From: UBA1876 sp964515395
GTDB taxonomy: Bacteria; Synergistota; Synergistia; Synergistales; Thermovirgaceae
DNA length: 64,000 nucleotides
Direction of reading: 5' to 3'
NCBI GenBank assembly: GCA_964515395.1
Contig: CAZERC010000001.1
Coordinates: forward strand, 117,027-181,026
The first letter of the stretch is position 1; each line of letters opens with the position of its first letter. Made by a program: the position numbers and the translations under genes. Below the pieces are notes generated by a model. That model was not told the DNA's origin. It saw nothing but the letters and a program-made list of their open reading frames with translations, and made no database searches. Below, piece after piece: positions 27,318 to 36,256 of this stretch.

Positions 27318-28436
27318 TCAACAATACTGTTTACGTGTCGAGACAAAAATGCTTTGAGCCAGCCCCAAAGCCGCCGCAACTGAAACGAGTGCGCTTCCTC
27401 CGTAAGATATGAATGGAAGCGGCAACCCTGTGACAGGTGCGAGCCCCATACTCATGGCAATACATTCAACGGTCTGGAACCAGAGCCACCCGGTAATGCC
27501 GGCGATAAAAATCTTCGCGCGAACGTCTTTCGAGCGGATTCCGGTACCCATCAATCTCCAGAGCAAAAGGGCAAAAAGGGCAATGACGACGACGGCTCCG
27601 ACAAAACCGAACTCTTCGGCGAAAACACTGAAAACAAAATCCGTATGGGGCTCCGGGAGAAAATGCAGTTTACTCTGCGTTCCCTGGAGGTAGCCCTTTC
27701 CGAAAAGTCCTCCGGCTCCCACGGCTATTCTCGACTGTATCACGTTGTACCCGGCACCCAGCGGATCCAGGTAGGGATTGAGGAAGACCAGAAGTCGCAG
27801 TTTCTGGTACTCCTTGAGCAACAGCCATCCCAGCGGGAGAACCAGAAGCCCCGCCAGGCCGGCGCTGACAAGATATTTTTTCGGAGCACCGGCGGCCAAC
27901 AGGGCTGCAAAGGTTATCGCCCCATACACCACGGCCGTTCCGAGATCAGGCTGCAGAAGGACCAGCCCGCCCGCGACCCCTGCCAAAACCACACTTCCAA
28001 CAAACCTCCGCATCACCACGGGAGGATACCGGTAAAGCCAGGTCGAGAGGATCAGGGCAAGGGCGACCTTTCCTCCTTCCGAAGGCTGCAGGTTCATCGC
28101 GCCGATACTGATCCAGCTCTGGGCTCCCCTGGTCACCGTCCCCAAGACGAACACAAGAAAAAGCACTGTCAAAACGGCTCCGTATAACGGGATGGACCAG
28201 TTGAAAAAGCGTTCATGGCCTATGCAAAAAACGGCAAGAAACGCGACAAGGGCCACAAGGCCCCACAGGAGCTGGCGATAGGCGAGCGCTCCCAGGGCGC
28301 CCCCTTTCCCTGCCGTTGCGCTATAGATTGTCACCAGGCCAACAAGAAAAAGGAGGATCGCCGGCATGGCGATCAACGGATCAATGTTTCTGAGCTGGTT
28401 CAGTTTCCCGGGAAAAACCCCTTTGAAGCCGTTCAT
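27318..28436 (-). CDS. rodA: peptidoglycan glycosyltransferase RodA
   Basis: SEDS-family polymerase that makes glycan strands for side-wall growth in the cytoplasmic membrane. About ten membrane segments are visible. The conserved LQPSEGGKVALALILSTWL and the large periplasmic loop with AVGAGGLFGKGYLQGTQSK and LPEPHTDFVFSVFAEE are both present. The length is 372 residues. The ATG overlaps the minE stop as ATGA. It belongs with PBP2 and MreBCD in the elongation machine, whose genes lie 2-7 kb upstream. Confidence 0.95.
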   Translation of the reverse strand: MNGFKGVFPGKLNQLRNIDPLIAMPAILLFLVGLVTIYSATAGKGGALGALAYRQLLWGLVALVAFLAVFCIGHERFFNWSIPLYGAVLTVLFLVFVLGTVTRGAQSWISIGAMNLQPSEGGKVALALILSTWLYRYPPVVMRRFVGSVVLAGVAGGLVLLQPDLGTAVVYGAITFAALLAAGAPKKYLVSAGLAGLLVLPLGWLLLKEYQKLRLLVFLNPYLDPLGAGYNVIQSRIAVGAGGLFGKGYLQGTQSKLHFLPEPHTDFVFSVFAEEFGFVGAVVVIALFALLLWRLMGTGIRSKDVRAKIFIAGITGWLWFQTVECIAMSMGLAPVTGLPLPFISYGGSALVSVAAALGLAQSIFVSTRKQYC

Positions 28437-28762
28437 TTCCTGCGGGTTGTATTCCTTTTTTTCCTGTTGCCCCTGGACGGTTTTTCTTCTTCCTTTGCGG
28501 CATCGGCTTTCGGACGTTTGACCCTGAGTACGGGAATGTTCGCCACAAGGGCGACGGAACTTTTCTCCTTTTCGAGCTGCAGCTCGATTCCCTCTTCGGA
28601 AATATCCATATAGTTGCTGATAACGGAAATAATGTCCCGCCGAAGGGATTCCATCATTCCCGCGGAAATATCGGCCCTGTCATGGATCAAAACGACCTGG
28701 AGCCTTTCCTTTGCATCTTTCCTCGAATTCTCTACCTTGAAAAAGCGCGAAAGAAAACCCAT
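28433..28762 (-). CDS. minE: cell division topological specificity factor MinE
   Basis: Drives MinCD oscillation so that division occurs at midcell. The N-terminal membrane-targeting and MinD-binding part is MGFLSRFFKV, with the KERLQVVLIHDRADI contact helix near residue 20, then the dimerisation domain (MDISEEGIELQLEKEKSSVALVANIPVL). I chose ATG 28762 (109 residues) because GGAAGGAG is seven bases upstream. The last 25 residues are very rich in Lys, Arg and Glu and go beyond the usual 85-90 residues. Gene order is minC-minD-minE-rodA. Confidence 0.93.
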   Translation of the reverse strand: MGFLSRFFKVENSRKDAKERLQVVLIHDRADISAGMMESLRRDIISVISNYMDISEEGIELQLEKEKSSVALVANIPVLRVKRPKADAAKEEEKPSRGNRKKRNTTRRK

Positions 28763-28783
28763 CGTCATACTCCTTCCGAGCAC

Positions 28784-29584
28784 CTATAGCTTGAACATTT
28801 TCCGGAGACCGGCAAGAAAACCGCGCCCCTCGTCATTCTGCGGGAGGGAAAGGGGGATGTCCTTTCCGAGAAGGCGGTCGGTAATATCCTTGAAGGCCCT
28901 GGTTGCAGGTGACTGGAAGCTCAGGGAAAGAGGTTCTCCCCTGTTGGTGGATATGACGACAGAATCGTCTTCCGGGATAACGCCGATGAGATTGACCGCG
29001 AGGACTTCGCTCACATCGCTCACATCAAGCATGTTTCCCTTGCTGACCATATTTTGCCTGAACCTGTTGACGATCAGGTTGATACTCTCTTTCCCGTCCG
29101 CCTCGAGCAATCCGATTATCCTGTCCGCATCCCGGACGGAAGAGACCTCGGGAGTGGCGACAACCAGGGCTTCATCGGCACACAGAACGGCGTTCCTGAA
29201 TCCTGATTCGATACCGGCGGGGCTATCGACGAAGACAAAATCGTAAGATCCCCTCAAAGAATCGCACAGGAAGCGCATCTGATCGGCAGAGACAGCTTCC
29301 TTCGTCCTCGTTTGCGCGGCCGGAAGAAGAAAGAGATTTTCAACACGCTTGTCCCGAACCAGCGCCTGCTGGAGACGACAACCGTTCTCCACCACATCCA
29401 CGAGGTTGTAGACAATGCGGTTTTCCAGTCCCATGACGACATCAAGGTTCCGAAGACCGATATCGGCGTCGATGGCTACCACGGAATATCCTTCCTTGGC
29501 GATGCATGCGGAAAGGTTCGCCGTTACGGTCGTCTTTCCTACACCGCCCTTCCCAGATGTAACGACAATTATTCTCGTATCCAA
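28784..29584 (-). CDS. minD: septum site-determining ATPase MinD
   Basis: Membrane-associated ATPase that recruits MinC and is displaced by MinE. The deviant Walker A is TSGKGGVGKTTVTANL near residue 10, with DADIGLRNLD and FVDSPAGIE following. A C-terminal amphipathic helix (FLAGLRKMFKL) serves for membrane binding. At 266 residues it is full length. The start is TTG, with GGGGGG seven bases upstream and no better ATG nearby. It lies 21 bp before minE and 75 bp after minC. Confidence 0.96.
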   Translation of the reverse strand: MDTRIIVVTSGKGGVGKTTVTANLSACIAKEGYSVVAIDADIGLRNLDVVMGLENRIVYNLVDVVENGCRLQQALVRDKRVENLFLLPAAQTRTKEAVSADQMRFLCDSLRGSYDFVFVDSPAGIESGFRNAVLCADEALVVATPEVSSVRDADRIIGLLEADGKESINLIVNRFRQNMVSKGNMLDVSDVSEVLAVNLIGVIPEDDSVVISTNRGEPLSLSFQSPATRAFKDITDRLLGKDIPLSLPQNDEGRGFLAGLRKMFKL

Positions 29585-29659
29585 TCAAGGTCCCCCCGTC
29601 CAGGAAATATCTTCTTCATCCAGCAGTCCCGTTACCTGGAAACAAACATTCGCCCATGG

Positions 29660-30340
29660 TCAAAAAGCCACTTCATCAACGACGATCTCGTCGCCCTTGA
29701 CCACCATGCGGACAGATTTCCCCCACCACGATGCCCTTGCATCAAGGTAACAAATCTTTTCTCCGATCCGAACCTGGTTGGCGATAAAATGTCCGGCCAC
29801 GACGGCGACGGACTCGTCGCCGGAGCAACCGGCGTGCGCAAGGCCGCAGAGACGACCCCAGATGCAGATCGATCCGGTGCCGTAGACTTCCGCTCCCTCA
29901 TTGACGTTTCCGATGATAATGATATCACCGTCATGTTCGACTCGCTGACCCGAACGAAGGGACTTGTGCAAAATCAAAGCCGGTGACGCTATGTTTTTCA
30001 GGAAACCTGCAGGCCCCTTTTTCTCCTGGGGATCTCGCTCGAAAGTCCTGAGCCCCAGCTTTTTGAGCAGGTCCTGGGATTTTCCGTCGAAAGTACGCCA
30101 TTCCCTGACTGTAACGTTCCTGGGAAGAAGAACAGTTTTGAGAATTTCAAGCACGACGTCTTCAGAAAGGGTTCGTCCATGAAAATCCAGAATCAGCGTC
30201 GCGCCCTCCACAAGTTTCCCGGCATCATCCAGCGTTTCCCCCATGACCCCGGAAAGGTCTCCATCGGGGACCCCTTCCGGCACGATGAGGCGAAGGCAGC
30301 CTCGTTCTCCTTTCAAAACGGCTCGGTCTTTGTCAGTCAT
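29660..30340 (-). CDS. minC: septum site-determining protein MinC
   Basis: FtsZ inhibitor of the Min system. The N-terminal domain is divergent; the C-terminal beta-helix domain is clear from LRSGQRVEHDGDIIIIGNVNEGAEVYGTGSICIWGRLCGLAHAG near 135-175. I chose ATG 30340 (226 residues) because AGGTGA is five bases upstream; a GTG three codons earlier is embedded in that site. Identity rests on the C-terminal domain and on minD-minE following. Confidence 0.92.
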   Translation of the reverse strand: MTDKDRAVLKGERGCLRLIVPEGVPDGDLSGVMGETLDDAGKLVEGATLILDFHGRTLSEDVVLEILKTVLLPRNVTVREWRTFDGKSQDLLKKLGLRTFERDPQEKKGPAGFLKNIASPALILHKSLRSGQRVEHDGDIIIIGNVNEGAEVYGTGSICIWGRLCGLAHAGCSGDESVAVVAGHFIANQVRIGEKICYLDARASWWGKSVRMVVKGDEIVVDEVAF

Positions 30341-30375
30341 GAAAATCACCTTTTCATATCCATTCGGGGATCCAT

Positions 30376-32100
30376 TCAGCGATCACAAAGGTACGCCAGC
30401 ATCCTGCCCACAAGTGGGCCTGCAGTGCTGCTTCCTTTTCCTCCGCCTTCCACAAGAACGATGGCCACGTATTCCGGATCATCCGCTGGTGCATAGCCTA
30501 CGAACCAGGCATGATCCTCTCCATGAGGGTTCTGTGCCGTCCCGGTCTTGCCTGAAATCTTGACTCCGAAGTCTCCCGCCTGTCTGCCCGTGCCGTCTCT
30601 CACAACTTCCCTCAGACCTTTTTGCAAAATCCCGAGGTACTTTTCTGACAGGTCGAGGTGTCTTTTTTCACCGGGTCTTTCGGCGACAAGCCTTGGCCGT
30701 ACAAGTGTACCCCCATTCGCAATAGCCGCATACATGACGGCCGTCTGTATCGGGGTAACCAGGAGGTACCCCTGCCCGATAGAGTAATTCACGGTGTCTC
30801 CAGGGTACCATTTTTCGCCGATGTTGCGCCGCTTCCATTCCCGCCCGGCAACGATTCCCGAGACTTCACCAGGAAGATCTATACCCGTGGCCGCCCCGAA
30901 ACCGAACTGCCTCCCCCAATGGACAAGGGCATCGATTCCCGCCTTGAGACCCGCCTGATACAGGTATATGTCACAGGAATCCCGCAAGGATTCGATGATA
31001 TCAACCGTCCCGTGTCCGGTCCTCTTCCAGCATCTGAAAACCCTGTTGCCGAGCCGGAAAGATCCGGTACACCGGAAAGTTGTCCTCTCGGTAATGCCCC
31101 CTTCCGAAAGCGCCGAGTAGAGGGTTACCACCTTGTGAGTCGAACCGGGAGGGTAGGTCCCGCTGATGACCCGGTTCAACATCGGTCTTTCCGGATCGTT
31201 GACGAGCCTGTTCCACTCTCGGGAGGAAACCCCCCAGGCCAGGGGATTGATGTCAAACGTGGGGGAACTGTAGAGGGCCTTTACGTCTCCCGTGTGAACG
31301 TTCATGGCGTAAATAGCGCCTCTTCTGTCTCCCATGAGCTCCGCTGCCAGGCTCTGTGCCCCGAAATCGACGGTCAGCCGGATGGTCTGGCCGGAAACCG
31401 GTTCCTTTCGGTCAAGGACCTGGACTCTCCTGCCCCTTGCATCAACCTCTATGGATTCTTCCCCGGCAGCGCCCCGGAGCTTTTCCTCGTAGAACTGTTC
31501 GATCCCGCCTTTTCCAATAATGTCTCCGCCCCTGTAGTCATCACCGGAGAGGCTCTCAAGATCCTTCTTCGTCACCTCTCCAACGTATCCCACGATATGG
31601 GAGACCAAAGGGCCCGCCGGGTAGACCCTTCGGGAAACGGGCAACGGGAAGAGACTGGCTGGAAATTCCGGATCACTTACCATCGTGGAGATCTGTGCCA
31701 AAGTCAGGTTCGACAGGATCGTCACGGCATTATAGGGGACATTGTATTGCCTGTCCACGACGGACCGGATCTCATCCCTGCTTATGGGTATACCCTGACG
31801 GGCCAGAAATTCCGCTATCTCGCCCATCTTTCCCTGCTGCCTGAGATCCAGGGGATATCCCATGAGGTTGAAGGTCTTCACGCTTGTGGCCAAAGGAGTC
31901 CCGTTGGCGTCAAGGATATCCCCTCTTGCCGCTGGAAGCCGTATAAATCTCAGCCGGTTCTCCGATGCCAGGTGAATGTACTTGTCCGCCTGGGCGATCT
32001 GGAACCGGTAAAGCCCGAAAATCAAAAAAAACAGGGAGAACAGGACGGCCCAGCGAAAGAAAACGAGACGTTGCCTTTCCGACATGCTGTTAGAGGACAT
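30376..32100 (-). CDS. mrdA: penicillin-binding protein 2 (elongation transpeptidase)
   Basis: Class B PBP that cross-links peptidoglycan with RodA. One N-terminal membrane segment (WAVLFSLFFLIFGLYRF) is followed by a pedestal domain and the transpeptidase domain. The active-site motifs are STHK in GTYPPGSTHKVV, SCD in SLRDSCDIYLYQAG and KTGTAQNP. Start choice is uncertain: ATG 32100 (574 residues) overlaps the 3' end of mreD, and another ATG lies at 32085. It follows mreD as in the common mreBCD-pbp2 order. Confidence 0.94.
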   Translation of the reverse strand: MSSNSMSERQRLVFFRWAVLFSLFFLIFGLYRFQIAQADKYIHLASENRLRFIRLPAARGDILDANGTPLATSVKTFNLMGYPLDLRQQGKMGEIAEFLARQGIPISRDEIRSVVDRQYNVPYNAVTILSNLTLAQISTMVSDPEFPASLFPLPVSRRVYPAGPLVSHIVGYVGEVTKKDLESLSGDDYRGGDIIGKGGIEQFYEEKLRGAAGEESIEVDARGRRVQVLDRKEPVSGQTIRLTVDFGAQSLAAELMGDRRGAIYAMNVHTGDVKALYSSPTFDINPLAWGVSSREWNRLVNDPERPMLNRVISGTYPPGSTHKVVTLYSALSEGGITERTTFRCTGSFRLGNRVFRCWKRTGHGTVDIIESLRDSCDIYLYQAGLKAGIDALVHWGRQFGFGAATGIDLPGEVSGIVAGREWKRRNIGEKWYPGDTVNYSIGQGYLLVTPIQTAVMYAAIANGGTLVRPRLVAERPGEKRHLDLSEKYLGILQKGLREVVRDGTGRQAGDFGVKISGKTGTAQNPHGEDHAWFVGYAPADDPEYVAIVLVEGGGKGSSTAGPLVGRMLAYLCDR

Positions 32101-32554
32101 TTCTCTTCTCCCCCCGGGATGCGAAGGCAAACCCGAGAACCAGGATGATGGGCACCGCCGTTATCAGCTGAACGATGAAGGCGAAGGTAACCTCTTTCGA
32201 AGGAACGCCCAAAAAGATTATCCTCACCAGGGTAAGCACTCCATGGGAACCGGCCACAAAACCCATGAACACCCAGTGGGAGCGCCCCGTAAAGGGGATT
32301 CTTTTCCAGAAAACCGAGACGAGGGCGAGAAGGCCCCCGTACATTCCAGCGTTCAACCCGAAGAGGCCGGACCATCGAAAATCCCAGACAAGCCCGCCCA
32401 AAAAGGCCACCCAGATCCACGTGGTTTCATCCTCGGCTACCTTTGAGCAGCGAAACAGGAGATAAAACAGGAAAAGATCCGGCGCAAATCCCCATCCTTC
32501 AAACAGCACCTGGACAATATCCTGTACGTACCACAACAGGAAAGCCGGTATCAC
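32090..32554 (-). CDS. mreD: rod shape-determining protein MreD
   Basis: Small integral membrane protein of the elongation complex. At 154 residues it is dominated by five or six hydrophobic segments (for example LFLFYLLFRCSK and WVAFLGGLVWDFRW). Sequence conservation in this family is weak, so the call depends on topology, size and position between mreC and the PBP2 gene. The GTG start overlaps the mreC stop as GTGA. Confidence 0.85.
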   Translation of the reverse strand: MIPAFLLWYVQDIVQVLFEGWGFAPDLFLFYLLFRCSKVAEDETTWIWVAFLGGLVWDFRWSGLFGLNAGMYGGLLALVSVFWKRIPFTGRSHWVFMGFVAGSHGVLTLVRIIFLGVPSKEVTFAFIVQLITAVPIILVLGFAFASRGEKRNVL

Positions 32555-33333
32555 TGCGGACCTTCCTTCTGGACGGAAACCTGCACCCGGTAAAGACGTG
32601 AGAATTCAGCACCGGGATCGACAGAATAGACCCGATACCCCCCTGTCATGTCTATCGCCTCACCCACTTCTCCAATCGGAAGTCCCGGTTCCAGGTGTTC
32701 ACTGACCAGCGTCGAGCTGAGTTGCATTCCCGGAGACAGAAGCTTTTCCAGTGGCACGTACAAAAGCCGGATGCCGCCTTCGCCATCCCCCGCGATAACG
32801 CCGAGATCCCTCGTCGTTTCCACGACGGCCGGGATCATCAGCCCCGGGGAGGTCAGAAGTTCCACCCACGAAGAAGCAGGGCCGGTCCTTGAGACACGCC
32901 CGGCCAGGAAGCCGTCCTGCAGGACGGCCATCCCCTTTTCCACTCCATGGGAGGACCCCTTGTCGATCTTGATTTCCTCCCACCAGTCGACAGGTCTCCT
33001 GAGAGTGACACGTGCCTCCAGGAGGCCCGGTCTTTCGCGGGGAAGGGGCTCGTTCAAAAACGACCTCTTCTGGAGCGCTTGTCTGAGGCGAAGGTTTTCC
33101 TCTCTTGTCTCCCGTATTTCCTGCCGCAGTCGCGAGGTGTCGGCAAACCAGGACATAGTTCGCTCTATTCCGTCCCGTGTCGCTGCCGCAGGCAATTCAG
33201 GCCAAAAAAAGAGCGTCCCGGTTATGTCCATGATAGGGTGCACCTCAGGACTTCCGGACAAAAAGGCCATCAACAGGAATCCGATTGCCACCGAGACGAC
33301 ACCATGCAGCGCTGTCGGGGATTCCTGCTTCAA
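32551..33333 (-). CDS. mreC: rod shape-determining protein MreC
   Basis: Periplasmic scaffold linking MreB filaments to PBP2 and RodA. One N-terminal membrane helix (VVSVAIGFLLMAFL) precedes a coiled coil (REENLRLRQAL). The beta-barrel domain follows, with the typical segments IKIDKGSSHGVEKGMAVLQ and GRVSRTGPASSWVELLT. It has 260 residues. The start is TTG with GGAGGTGA upstream at a normal distance. It lies 48 bp after mreB and is coupled to mreD. Confidence 0.92.
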   Translation of the reverse strand: MKQESPTALHGVVSVAIGFLLMAFLSGSPEVHPIMDITGTLFFWPELPAAATRDGIERTMSWFADTSRLRQEIRETREENLRLRQALQKRSFLNEPLPRERPGLLEARVTLRRPVDWWEEIKIDKGSSHGVEKGMAVLQDGFLAGRVSRTGPASSWVELLTSPGLMIPAVVETTRDLGVIAGDGEGGIRLLYVPLEKLLSPGMQLSSTLVSEHLEPGLPIGEVGEAIDMTGGYRVYSVDPGAEFSRLYRVQVSVQKEGPQ

Positions 33334-33381
33334 CGGTGGTTCACCTCCGATGCCTTGCTTTTGGAACCCGCGAAAAAAGGT

Positions 33382-34440
33382 CTACCGAACCCCATGGCCG
33401 ACGGTGACAAGCACTTTTTTCATGGAATCGATCCCGTTCAGCAGTTTTCCTAATCCTTCAGCCACGGAATGAAGCGGATTTTCCGCCTTGACGACAGGTG
33501 CGTTGAGTTCATCGGCCAGTCGGCGATCAAGACCTTCCAGAAGGGCGACGCCGCCCGTCAGGACCAGTCCCTGATCGGCAATATCCCGGGCCAGTTCGGG
33601 CGGGGTCTGTTCGAGGGTTTCCCTGACCATTTCGACGATTCTGGTCACTACCGGATTTATGGCGTCCCGAACCTCCTCACTGGAGATACAGATCGATTTC
33701 GGCAAACCATCCGTAAGGTTTCTGCCCCGAACCTCGAGGACTTTTTCCTTTTCCATGGGGACCGCGGAACCAATGGCGTTTTTTATTTCCTCTGCCGTGG
33801 AGGGCCCGATGATGAGGGTATATTTCTGCCGAATCAGGCCTATGATGGCATCATCCATCTCGTCACCGGCCCCTCGAAGTGAGTTACTGACGACCACACC
33901 ACCGAGAGAGAGAACTGCAACTTCGCTTGTCCCCCCACCGACATCGAGGATCATGCTCCCCCTGGGTTCGTGAATCGGGAGCCCGACGCCGAGGGCTGCC
34001 GCTACCGGCTCCTCCACAACATAGGCTTCCCTGGCTCCACCATCCAGTGTCGCATCGATGAAGGCTTTTCGCTCCACCTCGGTCACGTATACAGGCGCGC
34101 ACACGATGACCCTGGGATGACTGAAAACACCTACTCCGCCACCGGCAGTCTTCTCAATGACGTGTCTGATCAACGTTCCGGTCATGTCAAAATCGGCAAT
34201 GACCCCGTTTTGCAAGGGCCGGACCGTTTCCACACCCTTCGGGGTCTTGCCGGACATCGCCTTTGCTTCGTATCCGAAGGCTATCACTTCCTTGGAACTT
34301 TTTCGGGAAGCCTTCCTGCAGGCGATGACGGAAGGTTCATTGTAGACGACACCCTTGTCCTTGAGGTACACAACGATATTTGCCGTCCCGAGATCAATGC
34401 CTATATCCTTTCCGAACATTCCTGAAATTGAACCGAACAC
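33382..34440 (-). CDS. mreB: rod shape-determining actin homologue MreB
   Basis: Filament-forming ATPase that positions the side-wall synthesis machine under the membrane. The actin-fold phosphate 1 motif is GIDLGTANIVVYLKDKG near residue 13, the connect and phosphate 2 motif is ILDVGGGTSEVAVLSLGG near 165, and the adenosine motif is LTGGVALLEGLD near 295. At 352 residues it is full length. GTG 34440 has GGTGA about six bases upstream; ATG 34419 is an alternative. It heads the mreBCD-mrdA group. Confidence 0.96.
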   Translation of the reverse strand: MFGSISGMFGKDIGIDLGTANIVVYLKDKGVVYNEPSVIACRKASRKSSKEVIAFGYEAKAMSGKTPKGVETVRPLQNGVIADFDMTGTLIRHVIEKTAGGGVGVFSHPRVIVCAPVYVTEVERKAFIDATLDGGAREAYVVEEPVAAALGVGLPIHEPRGSMILDVGGGTSEVAVLSLGGVVVSNSLRGAGDEMDDAIIGLIRQKYTLIIGPSTAEEIKNAIGSAVPMEKEKVLEVRGRNLTDGLPKSICISSEEVRDAINPVVTRIVEMVRETLEQTPPELARDIADQGLVLTGGVALLEGLDRRLADELNAPVVKAENPLHSVAEGLGKLLNGIDSMKKVLVTVGHGVR

Positions 34441-34484
34441 CCGTCGTCACCAACTTTCACGATATATCTTCATGATTCTCGTTT

Positions 34485-35162
34485 TCACGAAATGGTCCTG
34501 CTTTTTCCTCCGGCGACGATGTAATGGCCGTCAAACCGGATACCGATTGTCTCCAACCTTCCCCGGAGGTGGTCGGTAAGGATCCTGTCCTCCGCACTGG
34601 GAGCAAGACAGCCGTCGGGATGATTGTGCAGGATCGCAAGACCTTCTGCATCGATCCGCACGGCTTTTCGAAGAAGGTACCGGATATCCAGGCTGGCGCC
34701 ATCCAACCCGCCCCATGAGAGTCGCTCCTCGTTGATAATGCGCCTGCTTCTGCCTGTAAAGATGCCGATAATGTATTCCCGTTCTTCGTCCTTGAGCATC
34801 ACACTCCACCAGTGCAGGCGCTCCTTCAGATCTTCGGCGACGGGCTCACCGGCATGACCGCTTTTGCTTTCCGCCGTTTCGGCATTGAGCCTCCTTGCCA
34901 GCTCGAAAGCAGCTACCAGGGAAGCGGCTTTCGCCGACTTGAGGCCACCCACCTGGGAGAGTTCGGGAAAGGAGACGCGCGCGAGCTTCTCAAGGCTTCC
35001 GAATTCCGCAACCAAATCCCCTGCCAGCTCCAGGACACTCCTGTTTTTGTCACCCGTTCTCAGAATGACGGCCAGCAACTCCTGCAGTGACAGCGATCCG
35101 GGCCCCAGCTTCGAAAGACGCTCCCGCGGCCTTTCACGGTCGGGGACAACAGCCATTTTCAT
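34485..35162 (-). CDS. radC: RadC family JAB/MPN domain protein
   Basis: Conserved protein with an N-terminal helix-hairpin-helix part (LGPGSLSLQELLAVILRTG, then SQVGGLKSAKAASLVAAFEL). The C-terminal metalloprotease-like domain shows HNHPDGCLAPSAEDRILTDHL, matching the JAMM metal pattern His-X-His ... Asp. At 225 residues it is normal for the family. The name implies DNA repair, but the actual function is unsettled. The ATG overlaps the stop of the hydrolase gene as ATGA. Location next to mreB is common in other bacteria. Confidence 0.93.
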   Translation of the reverse strand: MKMAVVPDRERPRERLSKLGPGSLSLQELLAVILRTGDKNRSVLELAGDLVAEFGSLEKLARVSFPELSQVGGLKSAKAASLVAAFELARRLNAETAESKSGHAGEPVAEDLKERLHWWSVMLKDEEREYIIGIFTGRSRRIINEERLSWGGLDGASLDIRYLLRKAVRIDAEGLAILHNHPDGCLAPSAEDRILTDHLRGRLETIGIRFDGHYIVAGGKSRTIS

Positions 35163-35797
35163 TGTTCGTCACCGGGCCAGAAGGGGTTGTTCCGCCGCTC
35201 CAAACCTACGGTCGAGTCAGGACCATGACCGGGATAAACGGCCATTTCGTCGGGCAGGCAGGCGATTTTCCTCAGGGACTTCAGCAATTGCCCCTGGTCT
35301 CCGCCCGGAAGGTCTGTCCTGCCCACGCTCTGGGCAAAAAGGGTATCTCCTGAAAGCAGGACTTCCTCTCCTTTTTCCCGGACGTGAAAACAGACGCTTC
35401 CAGGCGTGTGTCCAGGCGTATGGATCACCGAAATGGCAAGGTTGCCTGCCTGAATCGTGTCCCCGTCTTCCAGCTCTTTCTCCGGGGGCGCACTCAGACA
35501 CCTGTCCTGCATGAAGGCGGAAAGATTCCGTTCGGGAGAGTCCAGCATGGGGGCATCAAGCCTGTGAACGGCGACTCCCAGCCGGGCGAGGGTTCTCAGC
35601 TTTTCAAGACCGCAGATGTGGTCTGCGTGTCCGTGCGTGAGGAGCACCCACTCCAGGTCCACACCCTGCTTTTCCATGAAATCGATGACATCTTGCGGGT
35701 TTCCACCGGGATCGACGAAAACACCCTTCCCTTCCCTGTCTACAACAAGATAGCCATTGGTCCACAACGCACCGAGAGGAAAGCGCCGAATGTACAC
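35159..35797 (-). CDS. metallo-beta-lactamase fold hydrolase (glyoxalase II-like)
   Basis: MBL-fold enzyme with the metal motif LTHGHADH near residue 53, HTPGHTPGSVCF near 128, LSGDTLFAQSVGRTDLPGG near 149 and VYPGHGPDSTV near 193. These match the hydroxyacylglutathione hydrolase-like or YcbL-type subgroup, which acts on thioesters. It has 212 residues. The start is GTG, and it is coupled to radC downstream. dtd lies three bases upstream; Dtd and this hydrolase are neighbours in many genomes. The natural substrate is unknown. Confidence 0.88.
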   Translation of the reverse strand: MYIRRFPLGALWTNGYLVVDREGKGVFVDPGGNPQDVIDFMEKQGVDLEWVLLTHGHADHICGLEKLRTLARLGVAVHRLDAPMLDSPERNLSAFMQDRCLSAPPEKELEDGDTIQAGNLAISVIHTPGHTPGSVCFHVREKGEEVLLSGDTLFAQSVGRTDLPGGDQGQLLKSLRKIACLPDEMAVYPGHGPDSTVGLERRNNPFWPGDEQ

Positions 35798-35800
35798 GTA

Positions 35801-36256
35801 TCAATCCCTCCTGCTGTCAACGACAAGCGTGACCGGTCCCTGATTCGTCAATTCCACATCCATCACGGCCTGGAAGACTCCTTCCTCGGCATGGACTCCC
35901 ATCGACCGGACCCTGTCAATGAACTCTTTGTAAAAGGCTTTGGCCTTGTCCGGATCGGCGGCATCGACGAAGGAAGGACGCCGCCCTTTTCGGCAATCTC
36001 CGTACAGCGTAAACTGGGAAACCACCAGGATATCTCCCCCGATGTCCACAAGCGAGAGGTTCATCTTACCCGAATCATCTTCGAAAATCCTCAAATTTAC
36101 AAGTTTCTCAGCCATCCACTGGATGTCATCGGGCTGGTCTTCCCGGTGGACTCCCAAAAGCACGCAAAGGCCTTGCCCTATTTCCCCCGTTTTTTCGTCA
36201 CCGACCCTGACTTCTGCCCGGCTGACCCGTTGCACCACTGCTCGCAAGAACTTCAC
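35801..36256 (-). CDS. dtd: D-aminoacyl-tRNA deacylase
   Basis: Removes D-amino acids (and glycine from mischarged tRNA-Ala) in trans. The two active-site signatures are present: VVSQFTLYGD near residue 77 and LTNQGPVTLVVDSR near 136, the latter carrying the Gly-cisPro-like motif. The length is 151 residues. The GTG start overlaps the stop of the relA/spoT gene as GTGA, a pairing (rel-dtd) that is common across bacteria. Confidence 0.95.
   Translation of the reverse strand: MKFLRAVVQRVSRAEVRVGDEKTGEIGQGLCVLLGVHREDQPDDIQWMAEKLVNLRIFEDDSGKMNLSLVDIGGDILVVSQFTLYGDCRKGRRPSFVDAADPDKAKAFYKEFIDRVRSMGVHAEEGVFQAVMDVELTNQGPVTLVVDSRRD

Noticed and set aside
30658..32148. 496-codon plus-strand open frame opposite the PBP2 gene
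   Set aside because: Antisense to a gene with all active-site motifs intact; no domain seen.
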